Positions 53,801 through 61,486 of a DNA stretch of 64,000 nucleotides are shown here, one piece after another; the stretch's first letter is position 1; each line of letters starts with the position of its first letter. The notes below the pieces were generated by a model that saw only the letters and a program-made list of their open reading frames with translations, had not been told where the DNA came from and did no database searches. The DNA is from Dehalococcoidia bacterium (GTDB lineage: Bacteria; Chloroflexota; Dehalococcoidia; UBA3495), in assembly GCA_030753265.1 (NCBI GenBank), contig JASMCQ010000032.1, forward strand, positions 1 through 64,000, read 5' to 3'. The position numbers and the translations under genes were made by a program.

Positions 53801-54588
53801 GAGACAAGCTCTCGAACCCGCACCGGGCTGGTCAGGTTCGGTAGTTGCTCCCTGGCGGGGATGAGGCGCACCTCCTCCACGCCGCGAACCGAGCGCTGGC
53901 TGTAGGGATCGAATTGCCGGATAGTGTCGATTTCGTCGTCCCAGAGTTCGATGCGATAGGGCAGGTCGGCATGGGCCGGATAGACGTCGATGATGCCGCC
54001 CCGATGGCTGAAGCAGCCGGGCGCTTCCACTACCGGCTCGTTGCGGTAGCCCAGGTCCACCCAGTGGGCCAAGAGCTGGTTGAGCCGCACCTTCTCGCCC
54101 ACGCCGACCCGCCAGAGACCGCTCTCTCCGCCCCCGGCGCCGGGGCCAACCATGACCTCGAAGGGCAATGTTTTGATCAGCACGGCGCCCACGGAGGCGA
54201 CGACCAGCGGGTGTGAGGAGTCCTCACTGTCGCGGTTTGCCGATGACGAAGCCAGGGCGGCCAGAGCGGCCAGCCGCTGGTTGCTGGTGTTGGCATCCAC
54301 GGAGAGCCGTTCGAAGGGAAGCACCTCCGGCTCCGGAAGCAGGTAAACCTGCTCGCCCTCTCCCAAGTAGGTGAGGAGCTGGTCGTGGAGCCGCCGGGCA
54401 TCCTCCGAGCGAGGGGTGATGACCAGTAACGGTCCCGGCTGGTGACGCCACAGGGCCGCGATATACCCCGGACGCGCTCCCTGGCGCACCGCGACGCGGG
54501 GCGGCGCCTCCGGAGTGGGGGCCGTCGCCATATGGCGCAGGTACTCCGGGTGACCGCTGATTACGGAAAGGACACCATTCAAAGACAT
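50896..54588 (-). CDS. mfd: Transcription-repair coupling factor Mfd
   Basis: 1230 aa, slightly longer than E. coli Mfd (1148). N-terminal UvrB-like module with PEPEVLPFERLSVDANTSNQ near 80, CarD-like RNA-polymerase-interacting domain (VPGSYVVHIDHGVARFAGTTKIG near 530), and superfamily 2 translocase motifs: CGDVGYGKTEVALRAAF (Walker A near 680), VVDEEHRFGV (DExH near 780), LSATPIPRTL and IVDRADRFGLSQLYQLRGRVGR. C-terminal TRCF domain follows. Removes RNA polymerase stalled at DNA lesions and recruits UvrA. A proline- and glutamate-rich insert near 460-490 separates the UvrB-like and CarD-like parts. A single gene facing the proB operon. Confidence 0.97.
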   Translation of the reverse strand: MSLNGVLSVISGHPEYLRHMATAPTPEAPPRVAVRQGARPGYIAALWRHQPGPLLVITPRSEDARRLHDQLLTYLGEGEQVYLLPEPEVLPFERLSVDANTSNQRLAALAALASSSANRDSEDSSHPLVVASVGAVLIKTLPFEVMVGPGAGGGESGLWRVGVGEKVRLNQLLAHWVDLGYRNEPVVEAPGCFSHRGGIIDVYPAHADLPYRIELWDDEIDTIRQFDPYSQRSVRGVEEVRLIPAREQLPNLTSPVRVRELVSGIDFTRCNKDIQERMEEEIAALFTGPNIETISFYNGLLNSANLLEYLPKHGRIVLERASQIEAEALELQERFDRMRSNREDRGELPAGFPTPYLPWPEFTAELEQRPRLLLQTWVNDEDDRIFQPVAPYYGRLEELAGDVLRHQQEGRAVVAVTQHARRLAEILEQAGAGVTLSTTLEEPPQPGRVYLVSGSLREGWTIDAPTSGAARDNGDGPHSESGLENREGAPCSLTLLTDAELFGTVKERRYRRVQRAEHGPAVVLSDLVPGSYVVHIDHGVARFAGTTKIGEDGEEKEYLVLEYAEQDKLYVPTDNLDRVSAYVGAMDRPPNLTRLSAADWARVKERVKRATREMAMELLQLHASRQAAQGHEFGPDTVWQQELEDSFPFEETPDQANAINEVKADMERTKPMDRLICGDVGYGKTEVALRAAFKTVNDGMQVGLLVPTTVLAQQHYATFSERLSPFPVRVEVLSRFRTRKEQQEVIQGLKDGTVDIVVGTHRLLQKDIHFKNLGLAVVDEEHRFGVSHKERLKRLRREVDVLTLSATPIPRTLNQALSGIRDLSTMDTPPEARLPVKTFVSEYSEEVIKEAILRELERNGQVFFLHNRVRTIQQKAAEILELAPQARILVAHGQMVEGDLEDVMMAFSRGEADVLMCTTIIESGLDMPNVNTLIVDRADRFGLSQLYQLRGRVGRGDHRAYAYLLIPRGRRITEAAERRVQAILEASDLGSGFRIAMRDLEIRGAGNLLGAAQSGHIQEVGLDLYSQLLQEAVRELSEETGLEVPAPKQDTTELPRLELPIQARIPESYIAHLPTRLSVYQQIARVAQRRGVPLLRDELLDRFGPVPPEVESLLLLADLRALGAHVGVESMQHNGESVVLTLRSSVGGARTPLQRAMGPLVNVGHKQISMSVRRLGDQWLSRLTKVLERFQVFQAKLQAMAREEATGAAGDPSGDGREPTDAARLPFGGA

Positions 54589-54761
54589 GTATTCAAGTCC
54601 TGGCCGGTTGAGCCCTCAGGCGCTGCTCGAACAGCCCCGAAAGGGCTCCCAGCCCCGCAAAACGTCCAGAAGGGGCTGACCCAAAGTGCCAGCCCCGATC
54701 AAACCATTCTATTGAATTCGGGCCGCCCGCACAAGAAGCCGGTGGCCCGGCAAAAGTGCCA

Positions 54762-54770
54762 TGTTATAAT
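54762..54770 (+). promoter_or_regulatory. Extended -10 promoter for proB
   Basis: TG-t-TATAAT at 54762-54770, an extended -10 with perfect hexamer, 68 bases before the proB ATG. No strong -35 is present, which is usual for extended -10 promoters. Confidence 0.5.
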
Positions 54771-54838
54771 AAACGACTGACGAGGAGTTCCGAACCTCCT
54801 CCACCGCCTCTGGCTATCCACGATAAGGACTCGCCCCA

Positions 54839-56017
54839 ATGCCCAGCACCGGTCAGCTCACTGATTCGTCTATGGACTCTACCGCGTCGGAAGGCCTGCG
54901 CCACCGGAGAATCGTGGTCAAAGCCGGTACCAGCGTGCTGACCGAGGCCCCGGAGCATCGATGCCTTGACCTGAAGGTAATGGGCGACCTGGCGCGACAG
55001 ATCTCCCAGCTGAAGGGGTTGAACGCGGAGGTGCTGTTGGTGACCTCTGGCGCCATCGCCGCGGGCCGGGAGTTGTTGGAACCTGACCAGGACAACGGGG
55101 ATCGGGACATCCCAACCCGGCAAGTCCTGGCCGCCGTGGGCCAGAGCCGGCTGATGCACACCTACCAGGAAATGTTCGCCTCCCACGGGTCCCAGGTAGC
55201 CCAGACGCTGCTCACCGTCGACGACCTTTCGGACCGCCAGTCCTACTTGAACGTTCGTAATACCCTCCGGGGTTTGCTCGACCTGGGGGTGGTGCCCATT
55301 CTCAACGAGAACGACGTGGTGGCGGTGGACGAGATCGGGGAGGTGTTCGGAGACAACGATCGCCTTTCTGCCCTGGTGGCCAACCTGGTGGACGCCGACC
55401 TGCTGGTGATACTGACCGATACCGATGGGCTCTATACCGCCGACCCCCACACGGACTCCGAGGCACGCCTGATTCCCGTGGTGGACCAGGTCGACGCCGC
55501 GGTGGAGGCCCTGGCCGGCAGGGACCGCAACCCTTGGGCTCGAGGCGGCATGGCCACCAAACTGGATGCAGCCCGGCTGGTGACCACCTCCGGCATTACC
55601 ATGGTCATGTGCCACGGTTTGGCTGAAGACGCCGTGAAAAGGGCGGCACGGGGAGAGGCCATCGGCACCCTCTTTCGGCCCGGCGCCGAGAAGCTGGAGG
55701 CCCGCAAGAGGTGGATGCTAGGCGAGATCTCCCTCCGGGGCGACATTGTGGTTGACGCCGGGGCGGTTCGGGCCCTCGTGGAGAGCAATGGGAGCCTCCT
55801 GCCCGCCGGAATCACGGGCGCAAACGGGGATTTCCGCCGTGGCGACATCGTTTATGTTCTGGAGCAAGGGGGCCGCCGCGTCGCCTGCGGCATCGCCAAT
55901 TACAAGTCAGAGGATGTAAGACGAATTCGAGGGGTCCGCTCCGACCACATCCAGGGCATCCTCGGCTACCACTACGGCGAGGAAGTGGTGCACCGCAACA
56001 ACCTGGTGCTGCTATGA
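54839..56017 (+). CDS. proB: Glutamate 5-kinase
   Basis: 392 aa. Kinase domain of the amino acid kinase fold: IVVKAGTSVLTE near residue 25, VTSGAIAAGREL near 67, QTLLTVDD near 119, NENDVVAVDEIGEVFGDNDRLSALVANLVDADLLVILTDTDGLYTADP near 155-205, and GTGG-like WARGGMATKLDAA near 230. C-terminal PUA domain begins near 290 (RGDIVVDAGAVRAL). Phosphorylates glutamate as the first step of proline synthesis. Starts behind an extended -10 promoter and is followed by a small protease gene and proA on the same strand. An extra 22 residues precede the kinase core; ATG at 54839 is the first in frame after the promoter. Confidence 0.97.
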   Translation: MPSTGQLTDSSMDSTASEGLRHRRIVVKAGTSVLTEAPEHRCLDLKVMGDLARQISQLKGLNAEVLLVTSGAIAAGRELLEPDQDNGDRDIPTRQVLAAVGQSRLMHTYQEMFASHGSQVAQTLLTVDDLSDRQSYLNVRNTLRGLLDLGVVPILNENDVVAVDEIGEVFGDNDRLSALVANLVDADLLVILTDTDGLYTADPHTDSEARLIPVVDQVDAAVEALAGRDRNPWARGGMATKLDAARLVTTSGITMVMCHGLAEDAVKRAARGEAIGTLFRPGAEKLEARKRWMLGEISLRGDIVVDAGAVRALVESNGSLLPAGITGANGDFRRGDIVYVLEQGGRRVACGIANYKSEDVRRIRGVRSDHIQGILGYHYGEEVVHRNNLVLL

Positions 56018-56181
56018 GGCGCGTCGGCCCGGACAGGGCGTTTGGGCCTGGCTAAGGTGAGCTTGGGCGCGCATGGCCCAACTCATTGCTGCAAGTTCCG
56101 GATGCCGCCACCGATGGTTGCGAGGACAAACCAGGTCAGAAGAAGCGGGCAACAGAGTCATAAACCCAAGAGGGTAGCAGG

Positions 56182-56559
56182 ATGACCACCTTTCGTTACT
56201 CGATAGAGATCGGCGACGCGGCCGGGCAGCACTTCGAGAGTGTGGGTGCCCGGGTCGATACGGGCGCCAGCTATACGTTGGTGCCTCGGCCCGTGATGGA
56301 ACAGTTAGGACACTCGCCTACGCATCACCGCCCTTTCCGGCTAGCGGATGGCAGTGTCGTGCAAATGGGCTTGTGCCAGGCGCCGGTGCGTATCGGCCAG
56401 GAAACTGCTATTGTATCTTGCGTTTTTGGCGATGCCGGGACTGAAGCCTTGTTAGGGGCGACCGCCCTAGAGGAGTTCGGCCTGGGCGTTGACCCAGTCA
56501 ACCACACCCTGGTGCCCGTTGTCTTCAACCTGCTGGGATTCACGGCGGAGAAACCATGA
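56182..56559 (+). CDS. Clan AA aspartic protease-like protein (retropepsin-like)
   Basis: 125 aa. The motif ARVDTGASYTLVP at residues 23-35 is the Asp-Thr-Gly active site of pepsin-like clan AA proteases, and EALLGATALEEFGLGVDP near 93-110 gives the second hydrophobic-Gly half. A single-domain protein must dimerise to make the active site, as in retroviral proteases. Its stop overlaps the start of proA (ATGA at 56556-56559), so it is translated with the proline genes. An endogenous peptidase between proB and proA is unusual. Genes of this type often sit next to unrelated biosynthetic genes, and its substrate is unknown. Confidence 0.8.
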   Translation: MTTFRYSIEIGDAAGQHFESVGARVDTGASYTLVPRPVMEQLGHSPTHHRPFRLADGSVVQMGLCQAPVRIGQETAIVSCVFGDAGTEALLGATALEEFGLGVDPVNHTLVPVVFNLLGFTAEKP

Positions 56560-57854
56560 CCATCGAGACCGTTGACGCGCTTGTGGCGAAGGGCCGGGCG
56601 GCCCGGGCGGCCAGCCGGCAGGTGGCCCGTCTGTCCACGCGGATCAAGGACCGGGCGCTGCTCAACATCGCGGAGGCGCTTGAAACCGGCCAGTCTCCCG
56701 TTCTGGCGGCCAACCGGCGGGACCACGAGGCTGCCCGAAGTAACGGCCTCGACGAGGCGATGCTGGACCGGCTGCTCCTGACTCCGGAGCGGCTCCAGGA
56801 CATCGCCCGTGACGTGCGCGCCGTGGCGGCCTTGCCCGACCCAATAGGCGAGACCATGGACATGACCACCTTGCCCAACGGCCTGCGGGTGGGCAAACGC
56901 CGAGTCCCCCTGGGCGTGGTGGGCAGCATCTACGAGAGCCGTCCCAACGTCACCATCGACATCGCCGTCCTGTGCCTCAAATCGGGCAACGCCTGCCTGC
57001 TGCGGGGCGGCAAGGAGAGCCTCCACTCCAACACCGCCCTGGTCAAACTGGTGCGCGAGGCCATCGCCGAGGCTGGGGTGCCGCCGGAGGCCGTCCAATT
57101 CATCGACAACCCGGACCGGGCCCTGGTGGACGCCATGCTGCGAATGAAAGAGCATATCGACCTGTTGGTGCCCCGGGGCGGCGCGGAGTTGGTCCGTTTC
57201 GTGGCGAACAACGCCGCCATGCCCGCCGTCACCGGGGGCATCGGCGTGTGCCATACCTACGTGGATCGGGGTGCAGACGTGGGGATGGCGGCGGATATAA
57301 TCTTCAACGCCAAGGTCCAGCGCCCCACAGTGTGCAACGCCCTGGACACGGTGCTGGTCCACTCCGACGTTGCGCCCCGGTGTCTGCCCCGCATCGCCCG
57401 GGAGCTGGCGGCGGCCGGGGTGGAGCTGCACTGCGACCACCGGGCCCTGAGCATCCTGGGGCCGAGCCCCCTCGGTGAGGGAGAATTGCCGATGGGCAAG
57501 GTGCTGCCCGCCGTCGAAGACGACTGGGGACAGGAGTTCCTGTCGTTGACCGCGGCCGTCAAGGTGGTAGACTCTCTGGAAGAGGCTCTGCAACATATCG
57601 AAACCTACGGCTCCGGCCATTCGGAGGCCATCATTACCGAAGATTATTCGGCGGCGATGCGGTTCCTCGAAGAGGTGGACGCCGCGGCGGTGTTCGTCAA
57701 CGCGAGCACCAGGTTCACCGACGGCGCGCAGTTCGGACTGGGCGCCGAGGTGGGCATCAGTACTCAAAAGTTACACGCCAGAGGACCCATGGGCCTTCGG
57801 GAACTCACCTCATACAAGTGGGTAATCCTGGGCAACGGCCAGGTCAGATACTAG
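56556..57854 (+). CDS. proA: Glutamate-5-semialdehyde dehydrogenase
   Basis: 432 aa. NADP-binding GVVGSIYESRPNVTIDIAVLCLKSGNACLLRGGKES near residue 128-162, then VDLLVPRGGAEL near 205, and the catalytic Cys in RPTVCNALDTVLVH near residue 259. Reduces glutamyl phosphate to glutamate-5-semialdehyde in proline synthesis. Shares an ATGA overlap with the protease gene upstream and is followed 15 bases later by a small hypothetical gene. Confidence 0.97.
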   Translation: MTIETVDALVAKGRAARAASRQVARLSTRIKDRALLNIAEALETGQSPVLAANRRDHEAARSNGLDEAMLDRLLLTPERLQDIARDVRAVAALPDPIGETMDMTTLPNGLRVGKRRVPLGVVGSIYESRPNVTIDIAVLCLKSGNACLLRGGKESLHSNTALVKLVREAIAEAGVPPEAVQFIDNPDRALVDAMLRMKEHIDLLVPRGGAELVRFVANNAAMPAVTGGIGVCHTYVDRGADVGMAADIIFNAKVQRPTVCNALDTVLVHSDVAPRCLPRIARELAAAGVELHCDHRALSILGPSPLGEGELPMGKVLPAVEDDWGQEFLSLTAAVKVVDSLEEALQHIETYGSGHSEAIITEDYSAAMRFLEEVDAAAVFVNASTRFTDGAQFGLGAEVGISTQKLHARGPMGLRELTSYKWVILGNGQVRY

Positions 57855-57869
57855 ACCGGGAGGTGGGCT

Positions 57870-58175
57870 GTGGGGGACTTTAGCTTCGAGCGCGAGGTCC
57901 GGACCCCTTATTCCGAGGCTTATACCATCCGTGAGGACGACCGCCCCGTGGGGCGGGTGGATATCCATTTCGCAAACGGAGTGGTCCACCTTTCCGTCGC
58001 GGTGGACGAGAGCCTGACTCAAGACGCCATTCAGGAGATAATCGACACGGTGGACGAGGACATGGTGGACGCCGTGGGCATCGACCGCGAAGGGTTCGTG
58101 GTGCACGTGTTCCAAGGCCGGGAAACGGGCGTGTTCAGCGATGACGGGTTCACCGAAGACGGCAGCGAGAACTAA
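57870..58175 (+). CDS. Conserved-looking hypothetical protein in the proline operon
   Basis: 101 aa from a GTG with GGGAGGTGG upstream, 15 bases after proA. Acidic, with alternating hydrophobic strands (RVDIHFANGVVHLSVAVDE, VDAVGIDREGFVVHVF) and helices rich in Asp and Glu. No family recognised. The codon pattern and spacing support a real gene at the end of the proB-protease-proA transcript. Family A repeat follows at 58231. Confidence 0.6.
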   Translation: MGDFSFEREVRTPYSEAYTIREDDRPVGRVDIHFANGVVHLSVAVDESLTQDAIQEIIDTVDEDMVDAVGIDREGFVVHVFQGRETGVFSDDGFTEDGSEN

Positions 58176-58230
58176 CGCACTGTCTTGCAAGTAGCTTCCC
58201 ATGGGCGAAACTGTGTGACAGACCGCCCCT

Positions 58231-58306
58231 ACACCCGTCTTTCCGGCGAAGGCCGGAATCCAGAGCGGGGCTGGCTGGATCCCGGCCTTCGCCGGGATGA
58301 CGGACC
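58231..58306. repeat. Dispersed palindromic repeat, family A (copy 3)
   Basis: TTTCCGGCGAAGGCCGGAA (58240-58258) and TCCCGGCCTTCGCCGGGA (near 58280-58297) around tccagagcggggctggctgg. Nearly identical to 28313-28386 in reverse complement, with homology continuing about 25 bases past the palindrome. Lies between the proline operon and the SbcC-like gene. Confidence 0.8.
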
Positions 58307-58351
58307 TGGGATCAACCTATTTGCGAGACCCTGGGCCAGGTACCGGGCGGG

Positions 58352-61300
58352 CTACAGCTCGATAACCTGGGTGTCCGGAGCAACACCGGTGAAGAGGTCG
58401 ATCATCTCCGGGTGACAGGTGAACACCAGGACCTGGTTGGTTCTCGAAAGCTCCACGAAGGCTTCGGCGGCGCGCCGGGCCCGGTCTGGGTCAAAGTTCA
58501 CCAGCACCTCGTCCACCACCACCGGCAGACACTCGTTCCGCTCCCCAAACTCTCGGATCAGGCCGAAGCGCAATGCCAGGTAGAGCTGCTCTCTGGTGCC
58601 GCGGCTGAGTTCCGAAGGTTGTTTGCTGACGCCGTTCTCGTCGATCACCGTAACGGTCTGCTCCCCAATTGGAGCGTAAAGCCGGGGGTACCGCTGGCCG
58701 GTGATGGCGCCGAAGAACTTTTGAGCGTGCAGAATCACTCCCGGCTGGCGTTCCTCCTCGAATTTCGTGCGGGTCCGCAGCAGTAAATCCTCAGCTATGG
58801 TTAGTTTCGTCCACTCCCGTGCTTGCTCCCGTAGCTCCTCCATGAGCGCGTTCCTCTTCACCCGCAGCGCCGACGACTCTGCTTCGCTGGTTAGCTGGCC
58901 CAGGAGGGTCCTCTTTTCTCCTTGCTCACGCAACAAGGTGTCTCCGATTTCCTCATTTGCTTCGATTTGCTCGGCAAGCTCGCGAGAGGTTTCTTCCAGA
59001 GCCTGCGGGCTCGCCTGGGCCAGTTCTTCCTTGAACCGCTCGAACTGCTCACCGGGGCCGGTCAATCGTTGGAGGTTTGTCTGGTATCCACCGCGCTTTC
59101 GCTCCAAGTCGCGACGTTCGTCGTGCTGCGCGGCCCGTCGCCGGAATTCCTCGGGGTCATCGGTGCCGCCGGCGCCGAGGAGTTTCACCACAACCTCCTG
59201 GTACTCTTCGAGCCGCTTCTCAAGCCGCCGGACTCGTTGACCGACATTCTCGGCCTCTTCTCGGGCGACATCCCGCCGGTTTACTGAATCACCCACGGCA
59301 ACGTACCGCGCTATCAGAGCGTCCGCCGCCGAGGCAAGCTCGCGGGACACCCCGGTCTCAATCGGTGTGCCGCCAATCGGTATGCCAAAGGTGCCCGCGA
59401 GAGGAACAATCAACTCCTTGTACTCGTCAATATCCTTTTCGATGGCCTTGATCCGGCTCCGCATGGTCCGGACTTCCCCCAGAGCGAACCGCGCCGTCTC
59501 CACGCTGCCCCGGAATTCGACCATCGTCTCCGGGGTAAGCGTCTCGGCTAGGCCACGGTCCACCAGCCAGGTCCGCCATTCCCCCTGCACCGCCTCCAGC
59601 GCTTCCCGCGCCGATTCCCGCGCTTGAGCCGCGTCATCCGCGCGGCCTTGTTGCTGCCGCACCGCCTGGGTGGCGTCGGCGAGCCGCTGCCGCAGGGCCT
59701 CCCAGGCGCGAAGGGCCTCGCTGACAGAGTCCAACTCCCCTTCAACGACATCCAGGGCAACGGCGTCAGGCAGAATGAGACCAAGGGGCGCCGCGGCCTC
59801 TTGAAGCTCTGCCTCCGCCTTGGTTTCAGCAATCTCGGCATCCCGAACCAGGCCCGCCAATGCCTGATTGACCGGGCCACCAGCGCCCGAAGGTGTCCGC
59901 TCGCCTCTTATGAGGATGTATCCAATTACGCCGAGCAGCACGAAGCCCGCGAAACCGCTGATAATCAACGCCTCCTGCCCCAGGAACGCTCCGGCCGCCA
60001 TCAGCACGACCGCCGCGAGAGCCAGCAGCAGCGGCAAGCCCATCCTTTGCAATCCGCTGCTCTGCCGCCCGACTTCCGCCGGGCCCGCGGAGGATTCGAG
60101 TTGACCCCGGAAATCCGTGTGGCGCTGGCGTTGCCTGGCGTATTCATCCAGTCGAGTTCGGGTGGCCCGCAATGCCGTTCGTTTTTGTTCAACCGCCGCG
60201 GCATCGAGGGACGGGCCTTCCTTCTCTTCGACCGCGTTTCGGGCTCGAAGCTCGACTTCCCGGTGTTCCTTCAGGAGGCCCTGAAACTGTTCCAGACGGC
60301 TGGTGCGTTCTCGCAGATCGGCATGACTCCCGGCCAGCGTCTGCCGCGAAACCTCGATGTGGTCTCGGGTGCCTATCGACGTATCAAAGGAATCGAGGCG
60401 TTCCTCAACCCAATCAGGGCCGAGGTCCCGGAGCCGTTCACCGAGGGCGGCTTCCAAACTTTGTAGCTCTCCCTTGCGGTCGGGCAGGTCCCGCACCGAT
60501 GCGTCGAAGCTGGCCCGCCCTCGGCGAATACGCTCGACGTTTTCCCGATGCTCCAGCAGGCTTTCATCGGCGATCGATTCCTCGGCTGATTTCTCGGCCA
60601 GTTTGAGTTTTTCGGCGTCCTCTTCCAAATCCCGTTTCCCGTTGCCCGCCCGCTCCTGGGCGGCTTCAAGCCGGCCGACGGCATTTTCCGGGAAACCGTC
60701 GAAGCTGGGAAGCTCGTTCAATTGATCGTCAACCTCAATGAGGGCAACCCAGTCGTCCCAGCCCTCCTGCAAGCGGGCCACTTCCCCGGATTGCTGCTGC
60801 AACTTGGCGCGATCGGATCCCCCGGACTCTATTTCCTGGCCGATCTCCGACAGCCGGGCGACGAGACTGCCATACTTGGCGGCGTTCCCCTGCGCCTCAT
60901 CCAGACGGCTGCCGACCACTTCCAGTTCTGCGATCAACCCTGCTATGGCGTTTCTCCTTCCTTGCCTGCGGAAGATTTCGTTCTTCTTGTTTCTGATTGC
61001 ATTGAGCGCCCCCGGCAATCTGGCTGCTCCCATCCCGGCGCTGTATATCTGGTTATCTACATCGGCATTCTGTAGCGATTTGTCCTCCTGGAGTTCGTCG
61101 AGGCTAAAAGCGAACACATTCTTGAAGACATCCGATGAGGTATCGCTGAGAAGCCGGCGAAGGTTCGCCTCGTCAGCCGGGGCGCCATCCCCGGTCTTGA
61201 TGCTGACCGGTCCGCCATGGGTACCACGGAATCTTTCAACGATGAACCGGCGCCCGCTGCTATCCACTAGCGTCAAGCGGCCGCCATGCTGACCGCCGGC

Positions 61301-61486
61301 CAGTGGAGGGTAATGCCTATCCGGTAATCGGGGGAACCCAAAGAGGACCATCCGAATGAACGCGAGAAGGGTGCTCTTTCCGGCCTCGTTGACTCCGTGG
61401 ATAACGACGATGGACCCCGTAAAGGGCCCGACCTGTTTGGCGGCGAAAGGACCGAATCCCTCTATATGCAGATCTTCGACCCTCAC
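58352..61486 (-). CDS. SbcC/YhaN-like AAA ATPase
   Basis: 1044 aa from a GTG at 61486 that overlaps the stop of the nuclease gene (GTGA at 61483-61486). N-terminal RecF/SbcC Walker A VIHGVNEAGKST at residues 29-39 and, at the C terminus, VVVDEVLVNFDPDRARRA near 990 (Walker B). The 800 residues between are long coiled coils with many Glu, Arg and Gln. Two hydrophobic helices near residues 480-522 (LPLLLALAAVVLMAAGAFLG and ALIISGFAGFVLLGVIGYIL) interrupt the coil, as reported for the YhaN subgroup, and suggest membrane anchoring. Works with the SbcD-like nuclease in DNA end processing or repair. Confidence 0.9.
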   Translation of the reverse strand: MRVEDLHIEGFGPFAAKQVGPFTGSIVVIHGVNEAGKSTLLAFIRMVLFGFPRLPDRHYPPLAGGQHGGRLTLVDSSGRRFIVERFRGTHGGPVSIKTGDGAPADEANLRRLLSDTSSDVFKNVFAFSLDELQEDKSLQNADVDNQIYSAGMGAARLPGALNAIRNKKNEIFRRQGRRNAIAGLIAELEVVGSRLDEAQGNAAKYGSLVARLSEIGQEIESGGSDRAKLQQQSGEVARLQEGWDDWVALIEVDDQLNELPSFDGFPENAVGRLEAAQERAGNGKRDLEEDAEKLKLAEKSAEESIADESLLEHRENVERIRRGRASFDASVRDLPDRKGELQSLEAALGERLRDLGPDWVEERLDSFDTSIGTRDHIEVSRQTLAGSHADLRERTSRLEQFQGLLKEHREVELRARNAVEEKEGPSLDAAAVEQKRTALRATRTRLDEYARQRQRHTDFRGQLESSAGPAEVGRQSSGLQRMGLPLLLALAAVVLMAAGAFLGQEALIISGFAGFVLLGVIGYILIRGERTPSGAGGPVNQALAGLVRDAEIAETKAEAELQEAAAPLGLILPDAVALDVVEGELDSVSEALRAWEALRQRLADATQAVRQQQGRADDAAQARESAREALEAVQGEWRTWLVDRGLAETLTPETMVEFRGSVETARFALGEVRTMRSRIKAIEKDIDEYKELIVPLAGTFGIPIGGTPIETGVSRELASAADALIARYVAVGDSVNRRDVAREEAENVGQRVRRLEKRLEEYQEVVVKLLGAGGTDDPEEFRRRAAQHDERRDLERKRGGYQTNLQRLTGPGEQFERFKEELAQASPQALEETSRELAEQIEANEEIGDTLLREQGEKRTLLGQLTSEAESSALRVKRNALMEELREQAREWTKLTIAEDLLLRTRTKFEEERQPGVILHAQKFFGAITGQRYPRLYAPIGEQTVTVIDENGVSKQPSELSRGTREQLYLALRFGLIREFGERNECLPVVVDEVLVNFDPDRARRAAEAFVELSRTNQVLVFTCHPEMIDLFTGVAPDTQVIEL

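Noticed and set aside
54600..54720. Terminator-like short hairpins upstream of mfd and proB
   Set aside because: Stems of 5 bp (AGCCC/GGGCT) without T-tract; in a divergent promoter region.
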